A DNA stretch of 64,000 nt from Phytohabitans sp036906915. Lineage in GTDB: Bacteria > Actinomycetota > Actinomycetes > Mycobacteriales > Micromonosporaceae. This document shows positions 10,289 through 19,368 of the stretch, piece by piece. The position numbers and the translations under genes are program-made. The stretch lies in NCBI RefSeq assembly GCF_036906915.1, contig NZ_JBAKHX010000001.1, positions 248,001 to 312,000 on the forward strand, given 5' to 3'. Numbering within the stretch: the stretch's first letter is position 1; the number at the start of each line of letters is the position of its first letter. The notes below the pieces were generated by a model that saw only the letters and a list, made by a program, of their open reading frames with translations, was not told where the DNA came from and did no database searches.

Positions 10289-12436
10289 GTGGAGGCTCAG
10301 CAACTGTTGAATGGCCGATACCGCTTGGAGGCGCGGATCGGCCAGGGCGGCATGTCAGTGGTCTGGCGGGCCAGCGACGAGGTACTGCGCCGGCACGTGG
10401 CGGTAAAAGTGCTGGCAGGCGCGCTCGCGACCGACCCGGCCGCCCGGTTGCGCATCCAGGCTGAGGCGCGCGCCGCCGCCCGCCTGGCGCACCCGCACGT
10501 GGCGAGCGTCTACGACTACGGCGTCACGACCGGTGACGACGGCGAGCCCGAGCCGTTCGTGGTGATGGAGCTGCTGCGCGGGCCCACCCTCGGCAAGCGT
10601 CTCGCCGGCGGGCCGATTCCGGTGCGCGAGGCGCTACGCGTCTGCGCCGAGGTCGCCAGCGGCATCGCGGCGGCGCACGAGGAAGGCCTGGTACACCGCG
10701 ACATCAAGCCCTCCAACGTCGTGCTCGCGCCGTCCGGCGCCAAGGTCGTCGACTTCGGCATCGCGGCCGCGGCCGGGCCCCTGGAGGATCTCGACGAGAG
10801 CAGCCGCATGGTCGGCACCCCGGCCTACCTGGCGCCCGAGCGGGTCGTCGGCGGCGACGTCATGCCCGCCTCCGACGTGTACGCCGTCGGCCTGCTCCTG
10901 CACGCGGTGCTCACCGGCCGCCTGCCGTGGCGGGTCGAGACCACGACGCAGATGCTCAAGGCGCACGTGTACGTCCAGCCGGAGCCGATGCAGCCCGTCC
11001 CCGGCGTCCCGCGGCACGTCATCGAGCTGTGCGAGCGGTGCCTGGCCAAGGAGCCCACCGACCGGCCTTCGGCGGCCGAGGTCGCGGCCGTACTGGCCGA
11101 CGCGGCGGGCATCCCGCTGCCCGGTGCCGGCGTCGGCACCACTCCCCCGCCGTTTTCACCCGACGCCGGCCCTGACCCCAGCCTCCGTGACGATGCTGGC
11201 CAGCGCGGCTCGCACCGCCGCGACACCGGAGGGTCCAGGGGGTCCGGGAGTCGCGACGGCTCGCATGGGAGCGCCGCAGGGCATCCGGGCTCGGGCGCCG
11301 TGGGTGGAGTTGCTGGCGCGGGTGGTCTCAGCGGCGGACTTGGCGCGGGCGCAGGCGCAGCGGGCGACGGCGGAGCTGGCGGGCCGGGTGCGGAGGGCAT
11401 CGGCGGGCCTGGCGCGGCCGGTAACCAGCGTGGCGCGGCACGGCGCGGCGGCAACCAGCGCTTTCCCGGCGGAGCTGGCGTGGCCGGATCTGGCGGGGCC
11501 GGCGCGGGCGAACTCGGCGGAGCCGGCGACGCGGGCGGGGCCGGCTCGGACCGGCTCGGCAACGACGGCCGGCCGGAGTCCGGCGCGGGCGGGCGTGACC
11601 AGCCAGGCCGGATGGCGTCGGACCCTGGCTCGGGCGGCCCGCCGGGCGCCGCCGGAGACGGCCCGTCCGGCGGGAGCGCGGGCGACGGCACCACGGACGA
11701 GCGCGGAGGCGGGCTCAGCACGGACGAACGCGCGCTGAGACGCGCGGCCGCAGGGCGTGCCGGGGGCGCGGCAGAGCCTGACGCCGGTGGCGCGGCGCGC
11801 GGTGCGGCCAACGAGCGCGGCATGGGCGCGTCGGACGGGGGCAACCAGCGCCGGCCCGGCGGCGGTGGCCGCGGCGGAAACGGTGGGAAGCGGTGGCGGT
11901 TCGGTGCCGTGGCCGGGGTCGTGGTGTTCCTGATCACCACGGTGGCCGCCGTGATCACGTTCGCCGACCCGGCCGGCAACGGCCTCGGCGCGGAGGCGCA
12001 GACGCAGATCTCGGCCACCGCACAGGGCGACGCCTCCCAGGACCCCGGCGACCCGGGCGGGTCACCTGCCAAGGCACCGCGCCCCGGCACGTCGCCTATC
12101 CCCGGGACGAACGGTGCCACCCGGCCGGGCGCGGGCGCCACAGCCGGCAGCCCGCCCCCGAACGGTGGCGGCGTCACGAGCGCGCGACCATCCACGCCGG
12201 TCGAGGAGACCGAGAACCCCACATCCGAGCAGCGCACCATCACCTCCGAGGGCGGCAACGTCGTAGCTGAGTGCACGGGCACCCTCGCGCGCATCGTGAG
12301 CACCGACCCCGCCGACGGGTGGACGGTCCGGAAGATCGACCCCGGCCCGGCGGCGATGGTACGCGTCTGGTTCAAGGCCAAGAACCAGGTGAAGGTCCAG
12401 ATCCGCTGCGCCGGTGGCATTCCGACGCAGGACTGA
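10289..12436 (+). CDS. membrane-anchored serine/threonine protein kinase with Gly-rich linker
   Basis: This 715-residue protein is a PknB-like kinase. Residues 8-270 form the catalytic domain: glycine loop IGQGGMSVVW, ATP Lys in VAVKVL, catalytic loop VHRDIKPSNV and metal-binding VVDFGIA. Residues about 290-530 are a long low-complexity Gly/Ala/Asp/Arg linker. A single membrane helix follows (about 538-558, VAGVVVFLITTVAAVITF), then a roughly 155-residue extracytoplasmic tail with Pro/Thr spacer and a small C-terminal domain carrying two Cys. The start is GTG 10289. The linker is far longer than the usual juxtamembrane segment. The outside tail lacks PASTA repeats, so the sensed signal is unclear. 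Confidence 0.9.
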   Translation: MEAQQLLNGRYRLEARIGQGGMSVVWRASDEVLRRHVAVKVLAGALATDPAARLRIQAEARAAARLAHPHVASVYDYGVTTGDDGEPEPFVVMELLRGPTLGKRLAGGPIPVREALRVCAEVASGIAAAHEEGLVHRDIKPSNVVLAPSGAKVVDFGIAAAAGPLEDLDESSRMVGTPAYLAPERVVGGDVMPASDVYAVGLLLHAVLTGRLPWRVETTTQMLKAHVYVQPEPMQPVPGVPRHVIELCERCLAKEPTDRPSAAEVAAVLADAAGIPLPGAGVGTTPPPFSPDAGPDPSLRDDAGQRGSHRRDTGGSRGSGSRDGSHGSAAGHPGSGAVGGVAGAGGLSGGLGAGAGAAGDGGAGGPGAEGIGGPGAAGNQRGAARRGGNQRFPGGAGVAGSGGAGAGELGGAGDAGGAGSDRLGNDGRPESGAGGRDQPGRMASDPGSGGPPGAAGDGPSGGSAGDGTTDERGGGLSTDERALRRAAAGRAGGAAEPDAGGAARGAANERGMGASDGGNQRRPGGGGRGGNGGKRWRFGAVAGVVVFLITTVAAVITFADPAGNGLGAEAQTQISATAQGDASQDPGDPGGSPAKAPRPGTSPIPGTNGATRPGAGATAGSPPPNGGGVTSARPSTPVEETENPTSEQRTITSEGGNVVAECTGTLARIVSTDPADGWTVRKIDPGPAAMVRVWFKAKNQVKVQIRCAGGIPTQD

Positions 12437-12463
12437 GGCCGGGGGCGCTGGGCCTGCCACGTC

Positions 12464-12542
12464 GTCGATCAAGGAGATCTGCATCGATCATGGGCGAATA
12501 CACGCGGAAAAGAGATCAAACCACGTGCATTTGCCCTTGATC
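12464..12542 (-). repeat. palindromic intergenic repeat, copy A
   Basis: An imperfect 22-bp inverted repeat (12486-12507 with 12521-12542, 18 of 22 pairs identical, three of the four mismatches compatible with G-U pairing) encloses a 13-base loop. Outside one arm lies a conserved CGATCAAGGAGAT box at 12466-12478. The same layout occurs in copies B (20361) and C (58358) in the opposite orientation. It sits 27 bases after the kinase stop, so it could work as a terminator. Confidence 0.8.
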
Positions 12543-12651
12543 GACGGAAAGAGCGCGGGGCGCCCGCGGAAAGAGACCAAGCGACAGGCGGGCGCGGAGA
12601 TCGGCCGAATGGACATTGTTCGGCGTCGATGTCACGGCATATCGTGAGGGC

Positions 12652-13896
12652 ATGGGTCGCCGGATTCTTGCCGCGTTGATCGTTGCCGTCGGGCTTGTCG
12701 CAATGCCGGCGGTGGCGGCCTCCGCGAGTGTCGTGTTTACCGAGGACTTCGAGGATGGCGATACCGCCGCATGGCAGTTCGCGGGCGGGCGGTGGGGATT
12801 GTCCAGTGACGGCTCGCGGGTGCTGCGCCAGACGCGCACCGCCGTCGAGCATGCCCGCGCCACCGCCGGTGACGCCACCTGGACCGGATACACCGCCTCG
12901 GCGCGGGTCAAGCCGACCTCGATCAGTTTCGGGCGGTCCGCGGCGGGCATCGTGGCGCGGGCCGGCGCCGGCGACAACGGATACCTGCTCGCGCTGCGCC
13001 CCGGCAACCGGGTCGAGCTGGTTCGCAGCCGGGGAGGGCAGCGCACCGTACTCGCCAGCGCCGCCCTGAACGTGCGCAACGGCACCTGGTACACACTGCG
13101 GTTGCGTGCGGACGGCGACCAGCTACAAGGGACGGTCAGCGGCGCCACCGGCGAGGTGACCCTCAGCGCGACCGACGCGGGGCTGGCTGTCGGTCCGGTC
13201 GCGCTCTTCACCGACCGCGCCGCCGCGACCTTCGACGACGTCAGCGTCGACACGATCCCGCCGCCACGCGACACGCAGCCACCATCCACTCCCGGGGTGC
13301 CGCAGCTGCTGGAGGTGACGCCGACGACCGCCACGATCACCTGGCCCGCCTCGACCGACAACGTCGGCGTGACCGCGTACTGGGTCTACTTTGGAACGCA
13401 GTTCTACGAGAACTATCCGGTGCGGCAGGTGCCGACCAACGCTCCGGTCACGCTGCCGATCGGCGGCACGACGGGGTACACGCTGCACTTCTCGGTGCTG
13501 GCGGTCGACGCGGCCGGCAACCAGTCGGCGCTCGGGCAGCGGGTCGCCTTCAGGCAGCCGCCCACGGTGCCGCGCACCGGGCAGGACACCGTGCCGCCCT
13601 CGGCGCCGGGCACCCCCGTCATCACCGGCATGGAGGGCGGCAGCGTGGTCATCACGTGGGCGCCGGCCACCGACAATGAGGGCGTCGTGGAGTACCACGT
13701 GGTGCACGCGTTCAACATCGACGAGGTGCGGGTGCGGGCCAAGGTGCCGGGGACTGTCACGTCGGCCGTGGTGCCGCCGGCCTCCACACCCAATCAGGTC
13801 TGGGTGATCGCTTACGACGCCTCGTGGAACAGCTCAGGGAGCGCGTCCATCATCGCGACACCGACCACCACGCCGCCAACGCCGCCACCGAACTGA
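12652..13896 (+). CDS. secreted protein with LamG-like and two fibronectin type III domains
   Basis: The 414-residue product has a signal peptide (MGRRILAALIVAVGLVAMPA, cleavage near ASAS). A jelly-roll domain of about 190 residues follows (FTEDFEDGDTAAWQ ... FDDVSVD), resembling laminin-G/CBM66-like carbohydrate modules. Two fibronectin III repeats then start near residues 215 and 325; each has the typical WPASTDNVGV / WAPATDNEGV core. No catalytic domain is present, so the protein probably binds polysaccharide or a surface. ATG 12652 is preferred over an earlier in-frame start because GTGAGGG precedes it and the signal peptide begins there. Confidence 0.8.
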   Translation: MGRRILAALIVAVGLVAMPAVAASASVVFTEDFEDGDTAAWQFAGGRWGLSSDGSRVLRQTRTAVEHARATAGDATWTGYTASARVKPTSISFGRSAAGIVARAGAGDNGYLLALRPGNRVELVRSRGGQRTVLASAALNVRNGTWYTLRLRADGDQLQGTVSGATGEVTLSATDAGLAVGPVALFTDRAAATFDDVSVDTIPPPRDTQPPSTPGVPQLLEVTPTTATITWPASTDNVGVTAYWVYFGTQFYENYPVRQVPTNAPVTLPIGGTTGYTLHFSVLAVDAAGNQSALGQRVAFRQPPTVPRTGQDTVPPSAPGTPVITGMEGGSVVITWAPATDNEGVVEYHVVHAFNIDEVRVRAKVPGTVTSAVVPPASTPNQVWVIAYDASWNSSGSASIIATPTTTPPTPPPN

Positions 13897-13952
13897 TCCA
13901 GTGCTCAAGGTGGCACACCGAAGCGGACGGGCGCCGCGCTGATCGCGCCGCA

Positions 13953-15131
13953 CTACCGCAGTACGCGGTCGCGCACCGCCAAATAAACGGCGCGCACCGC
14001 CAGCGTGCGCTCGACCTCGTCGATGACCGGTGCGAAGAACTGGCGCCGGTGCTCGGCGTCGCTCATCGACGTAACCGCGAAGTACATGCTGCCGAAGCCG
14101 GCCAGCAACGTGGCGTTGCGCAGCAGGGCGACCGGCACCGCCGGCAGCAGGACCGAGCGTGCGGGCTCCTCACCGATCCACTGCTCAGCCGTCTCCGGCG
14201 TCACGACGAGCAGGCCCAGCACGAAGAACACCACGAACAGCGCGAGCCCGACGACCGCCGCCTGCACGAGTTGGCGGGTGGCGAGCATCAGCAACAAGTT
14301 GCGGACCTGGCGGCCGTTCAGTGGCACCGCCTCGACCGAGCCGCCGGGCGCGATGTCGTCGACCGGCAGGTCGGCGAGCGGCGTGCGCTCGCACGCGGCG
14401 GTCAACCGGGGCGCGCTGAGGTCCTGCTCGACGCGGCCGATCTCGTCGCGCAGCCGGGCAGCCGCCGCCAGGATGGTGACCGCCGCGAACAGGCCGACCA
14501 CGAGCGCGAGCCGCCACCAGCCGAGGCGGTTCATGGCCTGCCACAGCTCACCGGTGAAGAACAGGAACGTGGTCACGAAAAGCAACGCGGGCAGCGCCCG
14601 CCCGAACAGCCGCACGCTGTTGCGCAGGTCAACAAAGGCGTGCCCGATCGCCCGGCGCAGCAAGGCGCCCAGCCCGTACGTGGTCGCGACCAGCGTCGCG
14701 ACGAACGCGCCGGCGAAGAAGATGACGAAACCCAGGAAGCCGACCACGCTGCCGCCGGGCGGCGTGACAGCACCGTCGACCGCCAGCTGAAGCAGCGGTA
14801 CCGCCAGCGGCATGAGCGCGTACGCGGCGAGAATGGGAACAGTGGCGCCGCGGGTGACCCGGGGCAGCTGCCGGACGAACCGGCCGATCGCGAACCGGAC
14901 CGCGAGTACGGCCACCACGATCCCGGCTAGTAGGATCCAGCGGGCCGAACCGGCGGCGCGCAGCGGAAGGAGCCAGACCAGGCTGGCGACCGCCACGACG
15001 GCCAGCGACGGCAGCATCCGGGGCAGGACGTGCGTCGCGAAGGTGTACCCCTCGATCATCGTAGGGGTGCCGCGCCGGACGAACCAGCGTTCGGTCCGGC
15101 GCACGACGGTGCGCGCTGCGGTGAGTGCCAC
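13953..15131 (-). CDS. polytopic membrane protein, unrecognised family
   Basis: This protein of about 392 residues is not assigned to a family. It shows around seven hydrophobic segments, for example SLAVVAVASLVWLLPL, GIVVAVLAVRFAI, VVGFLGFVIFFAGAFVATLV and AAVVGLALFVVFFVLGLLVV, with an amphipathic C-terminal region (SMYFAVTSMSDAEHRRQFFAPVIDEVERTL). The start is uncertain: GTG 15131 has a GGAAGG 14 bases upstream, and GTG 15146 or ATG 15059 are alternatives. It is divergent from the serine hydrolase gene. No transport motif was recognised. Confidence 0.65.
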   Translation of the reverse strand: MALTAARTVVRRTERWFVRRGTPTMIEGYTFATHVLPRMLPSLAVVAVASLVWLLPLRAAGSARWILLAGIVVAVLAVRFAIGRFVRQLPRVTRGATVPILAAYALMPLAVPLLQLAVDGAVTPPGGSVVGFLGFVIFFAGAFVATLVATTYGLGALLRRAIGHAFVDLRNSVRLFGRALPALLFVTTFLFFTGELWQAMNRLGWWRLALVVGLFAAVTILAAAARLRDEIGRVEQDLSAPRLTAACERTPLADLPVDDIAPGGSVEAVPLNGRQVRNLLLMLATRQLVQAAVVGLALFVVFFVLGLLVVTPETAEQWIGEEPARSVLLPAVPVALLRNATLLAGFGSMYFAVTSMSDAEHRRQFFAPVIDEVERTLAVRAVYLAVRDRVLR

Positions 15132-15240
15132 GTGCTGATCATGCACCTTCCGGGGTCGTCGCTGCGCGCTGACGCTTCCATGGATCACGTACGGCGTCAC
15201 AGGACGGTTCCGCACCCGAGGGGGCGGTAATCTGCTGGGC

Positions 15241-16656
15241 ATGCTGCCCACCGCTACCCCGGAAGAGCACGGCATCCCCTCCTCGGCCGTGATGGCGTTT
15301 CTCGACGCGGTCGAGGAGCGCGTCGATGCGCTGCACAGCGTCGTGGTGGTGCGGCACGGCCACACGCTGGCGCGCGGCTGGTGGGCGCCTTACCAGTCCG
15401 ACCACCCGCACGCGCTGCTCTCGGTCAGCAAGAGCTTCACCTCGACGGCCGTCGGCCTGGCTGTCGAGGAAGGGCTGCTGTCGGTCGACGACCTGGTGGC
15501 GCCGCTGTTTCCGGACTCGGTGCCGACGCGGGTCGACGACCATCTGGCCGCCCTGCGGGTGCGTCACCTGCTGACCATGACCGCCGGCCACGCGGCCGAC
15601 ACCACCGACATCGTGTGGGCCGATTCGGACGATGACTGGGCGCGCGCGTTTCTCGCCCAGCCCTTCGTTCACGAGCCGGGCAGCACGTTCGTCTACGACA
15701 CACCGGCCACGTACATGCTCTCCGCGATCGTGCAGCGGCTGACCGGCCAGACAGTCGTGGAGTACCTGAGGCCGCGGCTCTTCGAGCCGCTCGGCATCGC
15801 GGAGCCGATATGGGAGACCTGCCCGCGCGGCGTCACGGTCGGCGGATGGGGGCTGCGCCTGCGTACCGACGAAGTGGCGCGCTTCGGCGAGCTGTACCTG
15901 CGGGACGGGGTCTGGCAGGGGCGGCAGCTGGTGCCCGCATCGTGGGTGCGCGCGGCGACCGCGTCGCAGGTGCCGACCGGCGCACTGGACGATGTGGACT
16001 GGCAGCAGGGATACGGATACCAGTTCTGGAGGTCTCGCCACGGATACCGGGCAGACGGCGCGTTCGGCCAGTTCTGTCTCGTGTTACCGGAGCAGGACGC
16101 GGTGGTGGCGATCACCTCTGGCACCCCCCACACTCCCGCGGTGCTCGACCTGGTGTGGAAGCACCTGCTGCCGGCCATGGGCGACGGGCCCTTGTCGCTG
16201 GACGATGGCGCGGTCAAGGCGCTCACCGACCGGCTCGACGGTCTGCGCCTGCCGACCGTTTCGGGCCGCGCCTATACGCCACTGGCGGCCGAGGTGTCCG
16301 GCCGTTTGTACCATGTGGACGGTGGATCGGGCTCGATTACGCTCCACGCCGAGCCAGGCGGGGCCGCCCGGCTGGTCCTGAAGGACGAGCGCAGCGCGCA
16401 CGACCTGCCGATCGGATACGGCGAGTGGCGGCCCGGCAAGGCGACGATCGCGGCCGGCCAGACCGTGGCGGTCTCGACGAGCGGGGCATGGACAGCCGAC
16501 GACACGTATGTCGCGCAGGCGTACGCGACCGAGATGCCGTACCGGCGCACCCTCACCTACACATTCGCTGGCGACCGTCTGACAGTCGAGCACCGCGAAA
16601 ACGTATCGTTCGGCCCAACCGAACACCCACCCGTCGTGGCCACCTGGCGTCCATAG
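15241..16656 (+). CDS. serine hydrolase of the beta-lactamase/class C family
   Basis: This 471-residue protein has the penicillin-binding-protein-like fold used by esterases, D-aminopeptidases and class C beta-lactamases. The nucleophile motif SxxK is SVSK (Ser61, Lys64). Tyr152 in VYDTPATYM sits at the position of the YxN motif. The catalytic domain ends near residue 330. The last 140 residues (VSGRLYHVDGGSGSITLH ... TYTFAGDRLTVEH) look like the beta-barrel C-terminal domain often attached to these hydrolases. No signal peptide is seen, so it is probably cytoplasmic. The substrate is unknown; beta-lactam resistance should not be assumed. Confidence 0.85.
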   Translation: MLPTATPEEHGIPSSAVMAFLDAVEERVDALHSVVVVRHGHTLARGWWAPYQSDHPHALLSVSKSFTSTAVGLAVEEGLLSVDDLVAPLFPDSVPTRVDDHLAALRVRHLLTMTAGHAADTTDIVWADSDDDWARAFLAQPFVHEPGSTFVYDTPATYMLSAIVQRLTGQTVVEYLRPRLFEPLGIAEPIWETCPRGVTVGGWGLRLRTDEVARFGELYLRDGVWQGRQLVPASWVRAATASQVPTGALDDVDWQQGYGYQFWRSRHGYRADGAFGQFCLVLPEQDAVVAITSGTPHTPAVLDLVWKHLLPAMGDGPLSLDDGAVKALTDRLDGLRLPTVSGRAYTPLAAEVSGRLYHVDGGSGSITLHAEPGGAARLVLKDERSAHDLPIGYGEWRPGKATIAAGQTVAVSTSGAWTADDTYVAQAYATEMPYRRTLTYTFAGDRLTVEHRENVSFGPTEHPPVVATWRP

Positions 16657-16857
16657 GGGCCGAACCGGGACGACACGTCTCCACAGTGGACGGCCGAGCC
16701 GGCCCGGCCAGCCATCACGCCCTGCGCGCACCCGCCGCGGGCCACGGGCCCGCGGCCGGTATCGACATTCATCCGTACTCCGGCGCCACCCCCTGACCTG
16801 GGCAGATACTGGCGGCAAGAGGGCGCCGCCAGCGGCGCCGGACGGTTGGGGGAAACG

Positions 16858-17283
16858 ATGAGTGTCGATGAGCTGAAGAAAGCCAACGCCCACTTCTACG
16901 ACGAGGTCTTCCGGCGGCGCAACGTCGACGCGCTCGACGAACTGCTCGCGGACGACTTCGTGGAACACATTCCCGGGCCTGGCCAGTCGGCGGACCGGCA
17001 GGGCGTCAAGGAGTTCATCGGGCAGATCCTGGCCGCGTTCCCGGACCTGGACTTCGAGATCGTGCGCGAGGTCGCGGAGGGTGACACCATCGCCTCGGTA
17101 CTGCGGTTCACCGGTACGCACCAGAACGAGTTCGCCGGCGTGCCGCCGACCGGCCGGCGCGTGACCGTTTTCGTGGCGGACGTCGGGCGCCTGCGCGAGG
17201 GCAGGTGGACCGACCACTGGGGCCTGGTCGACTTCGCCGGGCTGATGGGGCAGTTGGGAACGACCCCAGCCGGCTCGCGCTGA
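16858..17283 (+). CDS. SnoaL-like / NTF2-like ester cyclase family protein
   Basis: The 141-residue product has the cone-shaped alpha+beta barrel pattern of the NTF2 superfamily (NAHFYDEVFRRRNVDALDELLADDFVEHIPGP, then FPDLDFEIVREVAEGD). These SnoaL-like proteins include polyketide cyclases and many small-molecule-binding proteins of unknown role. ATG 16858 follows a GGGGGAAA ribosome site and is preferred to TTG 16846. It stands alone between the serine hydrolase and a convergent membrane protein gene. Confidence 0.75.
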   Translation: MSVDELKKANAHFYDEVFRRRNVDALDELLADDFVEHIPGPGQSADRQGVKEFIGQILAAFPDLDFEIVREVAEGDTIASVLRFTGTHQNEFAGVPPTGRRVTVFVADVGRLREGRWTDHWGLVDFAGLMGQLGTTPAGSR

Positions 17284-17302
17284 CCGCGTCCACCTACCTC
17301 GC

Positions 17303-18295
17303 TCATCCCAGGTCGGTATCTTTTCCCTTCTTAATCTTGCGATCGTCCCGTAGCTCGACGAACGGCTCCTCGTCCTGCGGGTGTCCGGCCGCGATGGCCC
17401 GGCCGCGGTGCAGCTCGGCGTCGAACTCGGCGCCGAGCAGGACCGCGAGGTTGGAGATCCAGAGCCAGACGAAGAAGATGATGACGCCGCCGAGGGTGCC
17501 GTAGGTCTTGTTGTACGAGCCGAAATTGGCCGCGTAGAACGCGAAGCCGGCCGACGCGATGATCCACACGATGACGGCGAGCAGCCCGCCGGGCGTGACC
17601 CACCGGAAGCCGCCCTGGCGAGCGTTGGGAGACGCCCAGTAGAGAATGGCGAACATCAGGCTCACCAGCACCACCAGAATCGGCCACTTCACGATCCCCC
17701 AGGCGGTGATCAGCGCCGAACCGATGCCGAGCGCGTCACCGACGCGTTCGGCGAGCTCACCGGTGAAGACCACCATCAAGGCACTGACCGCCAGTATGAC
17801 GCCGACCACGACGGTCACCGCCAGGCGGATCGGCAGCGTCTTCCAGATCGGCCGGCCCTCCGGCACGTCGTAGATCGCGTTGGACGCGCGCATGAACGCC
17901 CCGATGTATCCGGACGCGGACCACAACGCGCCGGCCAGGCCCACGATCGCGAGCAGCCCGGCCGTGTCTTGCCCCTCGGTGAGGCTCTCGGCGCCTCTGC
18001 TGAGGATCTCACCGACCGGGCCAGGCGCGATCGTGTCCATGTTGTCGATCAACGGTTGGAGCACCGCGTCGCCTGCCAGGCTGAGCACCGAGACCAGGAC
18101 CAGCAGTCCAGGAAAGATCGACAGGACGGCGTAGTAGGTCAGCGCGGCGGCCCAGTCGGTCAGGTTGTCCTCACCGAACTCCCGCACGGTCCGGCGCAGC
18201 ACCTGCCACCAGCCCCGGGCGCCCCAACTTCGTGGGCTGGTCGGGGCCGGCGCCGGCGCCGGGCGAGCCGGCCTCCGGCGCCGGTGGACGCCCAT
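17303..18295 (-). CDS. YihY/BrkB family membrane protein
   Basis: This protein of about 330 residues matches the YihY (virulence factor BrkB) family: a cytoplasmic N-terminus, then WAAALTYYAVLSIFPGLLVLVSVLSL, and further helices ending in the family-typical YNKTYGTLGGVIIFFVWLWISNLAVLLGAEFDAEL. Six membrane helices are expected. Function is debated; the old ribonuclease BN name is not supported by the family. The start is uncertain: ATG 18295 has only a weak ribosome site. The downstream-encoded C-terminus is charged. It follows the DUF3618 and holin-like genes on the same strand and probably belongs to their operon. Confidence 0.85.
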   Translation of the reverse strand: MGVHRRRRPARPAPAPAPTSPRSWGARGWWQVLRRTVREFGEDNLTDWAAALTYYAVLSIFPGLLVLVSVLSLAGDAVLQPLIDNMDTIAPGPVGEILSRGAESLTEGQDTAGLLAIVGLAGALWSASGYIGAFMRASNAIYDVPEGRPIWKTLPIRLAVTVVVGVILAVSALMVVFTGELAERVGDALGIGSALITAWGIVKWPILVVLVSLMFAILYWASPNARQGGFRWVTPGGLLAVIVWIIASAGFAFYAANFGSYNKTYGTLGGVIIFFVWLWISNLAVLLGAEFDAELHRGRAIAAGHPQDEEPFVELRDDRKIKKGKDTDLG

Positions 18296-18368
18296 CGTCA
18301 CGCCCGCTCTCGTCGCGATGCGCCCGATCAGCGCTGCGGTCGACCATGGTGAGCCACCTACCGTGCCA

Positions 18369-18782
18369 TCAGCGCGACCACCACCGCCGGGCGCGGGCGG
18401 CCCGCGCCGCCCGGCGGCGGCGCACCAGTACGACGGCGCCGGCCGCGGCCGCCAGCCCGGCCACGGCGCCGGCGAACCGGCTCGGCCGCCGCCGCACGCT
18501 CTCGACGGCTTGCTGGGCCGTGTCCTCCACGCGCACCGTCGCCGTCTGCGCGGTCTCCTTCGCCCGGTCCTTGACCTGCGCCGCCTGGCCCTTGACCTCG
18601 GCGACCTTGTCCTTGGCACGGCCCTTCACGTCCGCCCGTTGCGCCAGCTCCTCCACGCTGTCACCAAGCTCGGACCGGGTCTGTTCGATATCGGAACGGA
18701 TCGAGTCCGGATCGGTAGCCTGCGGCGCGCTCGCCGCGGCGCCGCGGGTTCGACCGCGCGGCTTGTCAGCACTCGTGCTCAT
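18369..18782 (-). CDS. DUF3618 domain-containing protein
   Basis: This 137-residue protein carries the DUF3618 motif DPDSIRSDIEQTRSELGDSVEELAQRADVKGRAKDK near the N-terminus. A coiled-coil-like helical stretch of KxxVAEVKGQAAQVKDRAKE repeats and one C-terminal membrane helix (AGAVAGLAAAAGAVVLV) with an Arg-rich end follow. The family is a small actinobacterial membrane-associated group of unknown function, usually encoded beside a holin-like DUF1469 protein, as here. Its ATG overlaps the stop of the upstream gene by four bases (ATGA). Confidence 0.85.
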   Translation of the reverse strand: MSTSADKPRGRTRGAAASAPQATDPDSIRSDIEQTRSELGDSVEELAQRADVKGRAKDKVAEVKGQAAQVKDRAKETAQTATVRVEDTAQQAVESVRRRPSRFAGAVAGLAAAAGAVVLVRRRRAARAARARRWWSR

Positions 18783-19198
18783 CGGTGTGCCCTCTCCTTC
18801 ACCTGCTCGATGTCGGCCTTGACGCTGTCGATCGCCTGCTCCGGCACCGGGGGCGTGGCCTGCTGGACGTGACGGCGACCGAGCAGGGCCAGCACCGCGG
18901 CCACCGCGAACAGCACCACCGTCACGATCAGCGCGGCCAGCCACGCCGGCATGGCCTCTGCCAGGGCCAGCACGACGGTGGTCAGCAGTCCGGCCACGCC
19001 GTACAGGGCGATCAGGCCACCGCCGCCGAATAGTCCGGCACCGATGCCGGCACGCTTGCCCTTCTCGGTCATCTCCGCCTTGGCCAGCGCCAACTCGTCG
19101 CGTACCAGGCGGGAGATCTGCTCGGCGGCATCGCGGACCAGCTCCGCGGTCGACGCTTGGCCCGGATCGGCCGAGCCTGCACGCGTAACGTCACCCAT
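18779..19198 (-). CDS. phage-holin-superfamily-III-like (DUF1469) membrane protein
   Basis: The 139-residue protein has an amphipathic N-terminal helix (ELVRDAAEQISRLVRDELALAKAEM), two membrane helices (GLFGGGGLIALYGVAGLLTTVVLAL and LAALIVTVVLFAVAAVLALL) and a charged tail. This is the layout of the actinobacterial putative holin superfamily III. In these genomes such proteins are chromosomal envelope proteins, not evidence of a prophage. ATG 19198 has a strong GGAAGGAG site. It is the first gene of an operon with DUF3618 and YihY. Confidence 0.85.
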   Translation of the reverse strand: MGDVTRAGSADPGQASTAELVRDAAEQISRLVRDELALAKAEMTEKGKRAGIGAGLFGGGGLIALYGVAGLLTTVVLALAEAMPAWLAALIVTVVLFAVAAVLALLGRRHVQQATPPVPEQAIDSVKADIEQVKERAHR

Positions 19199-19368
19199 GT
19201 CGTCGGCTCCTTCCTCCACCGCAGTGGTATGCCCACCGCTTCGCCACCTCAAAACGCCTGGTAAATAGGATCAAGGCGCGCTCGGTACCGCTTCGGCAGG
19301 GACCAGCTACGCGTAGATGTCCTGGAGCATCAGGCGGACGTCGAGATGGGTGTAGACGCGCACCGCCG

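Noticed and set aside
10825..12420. Open frame of 531 codons antisense to the protein kinase
   Set aside because: Pro/Ala-rich low complexity generated by the Gly-rich kinase linker; no domain.
15241..16656. Beta-lactamase resistance gene
   Set aside because: SxxK hydrolases of this family are mostly esterases or peptidases; no signal peptide and no supporting context.
18779..19198. Prophage, suggested by a holin-like protein
   Set aside because: No phage gene nearby; this family is chromosomal in actinobacteria and pairs with DUF3618.
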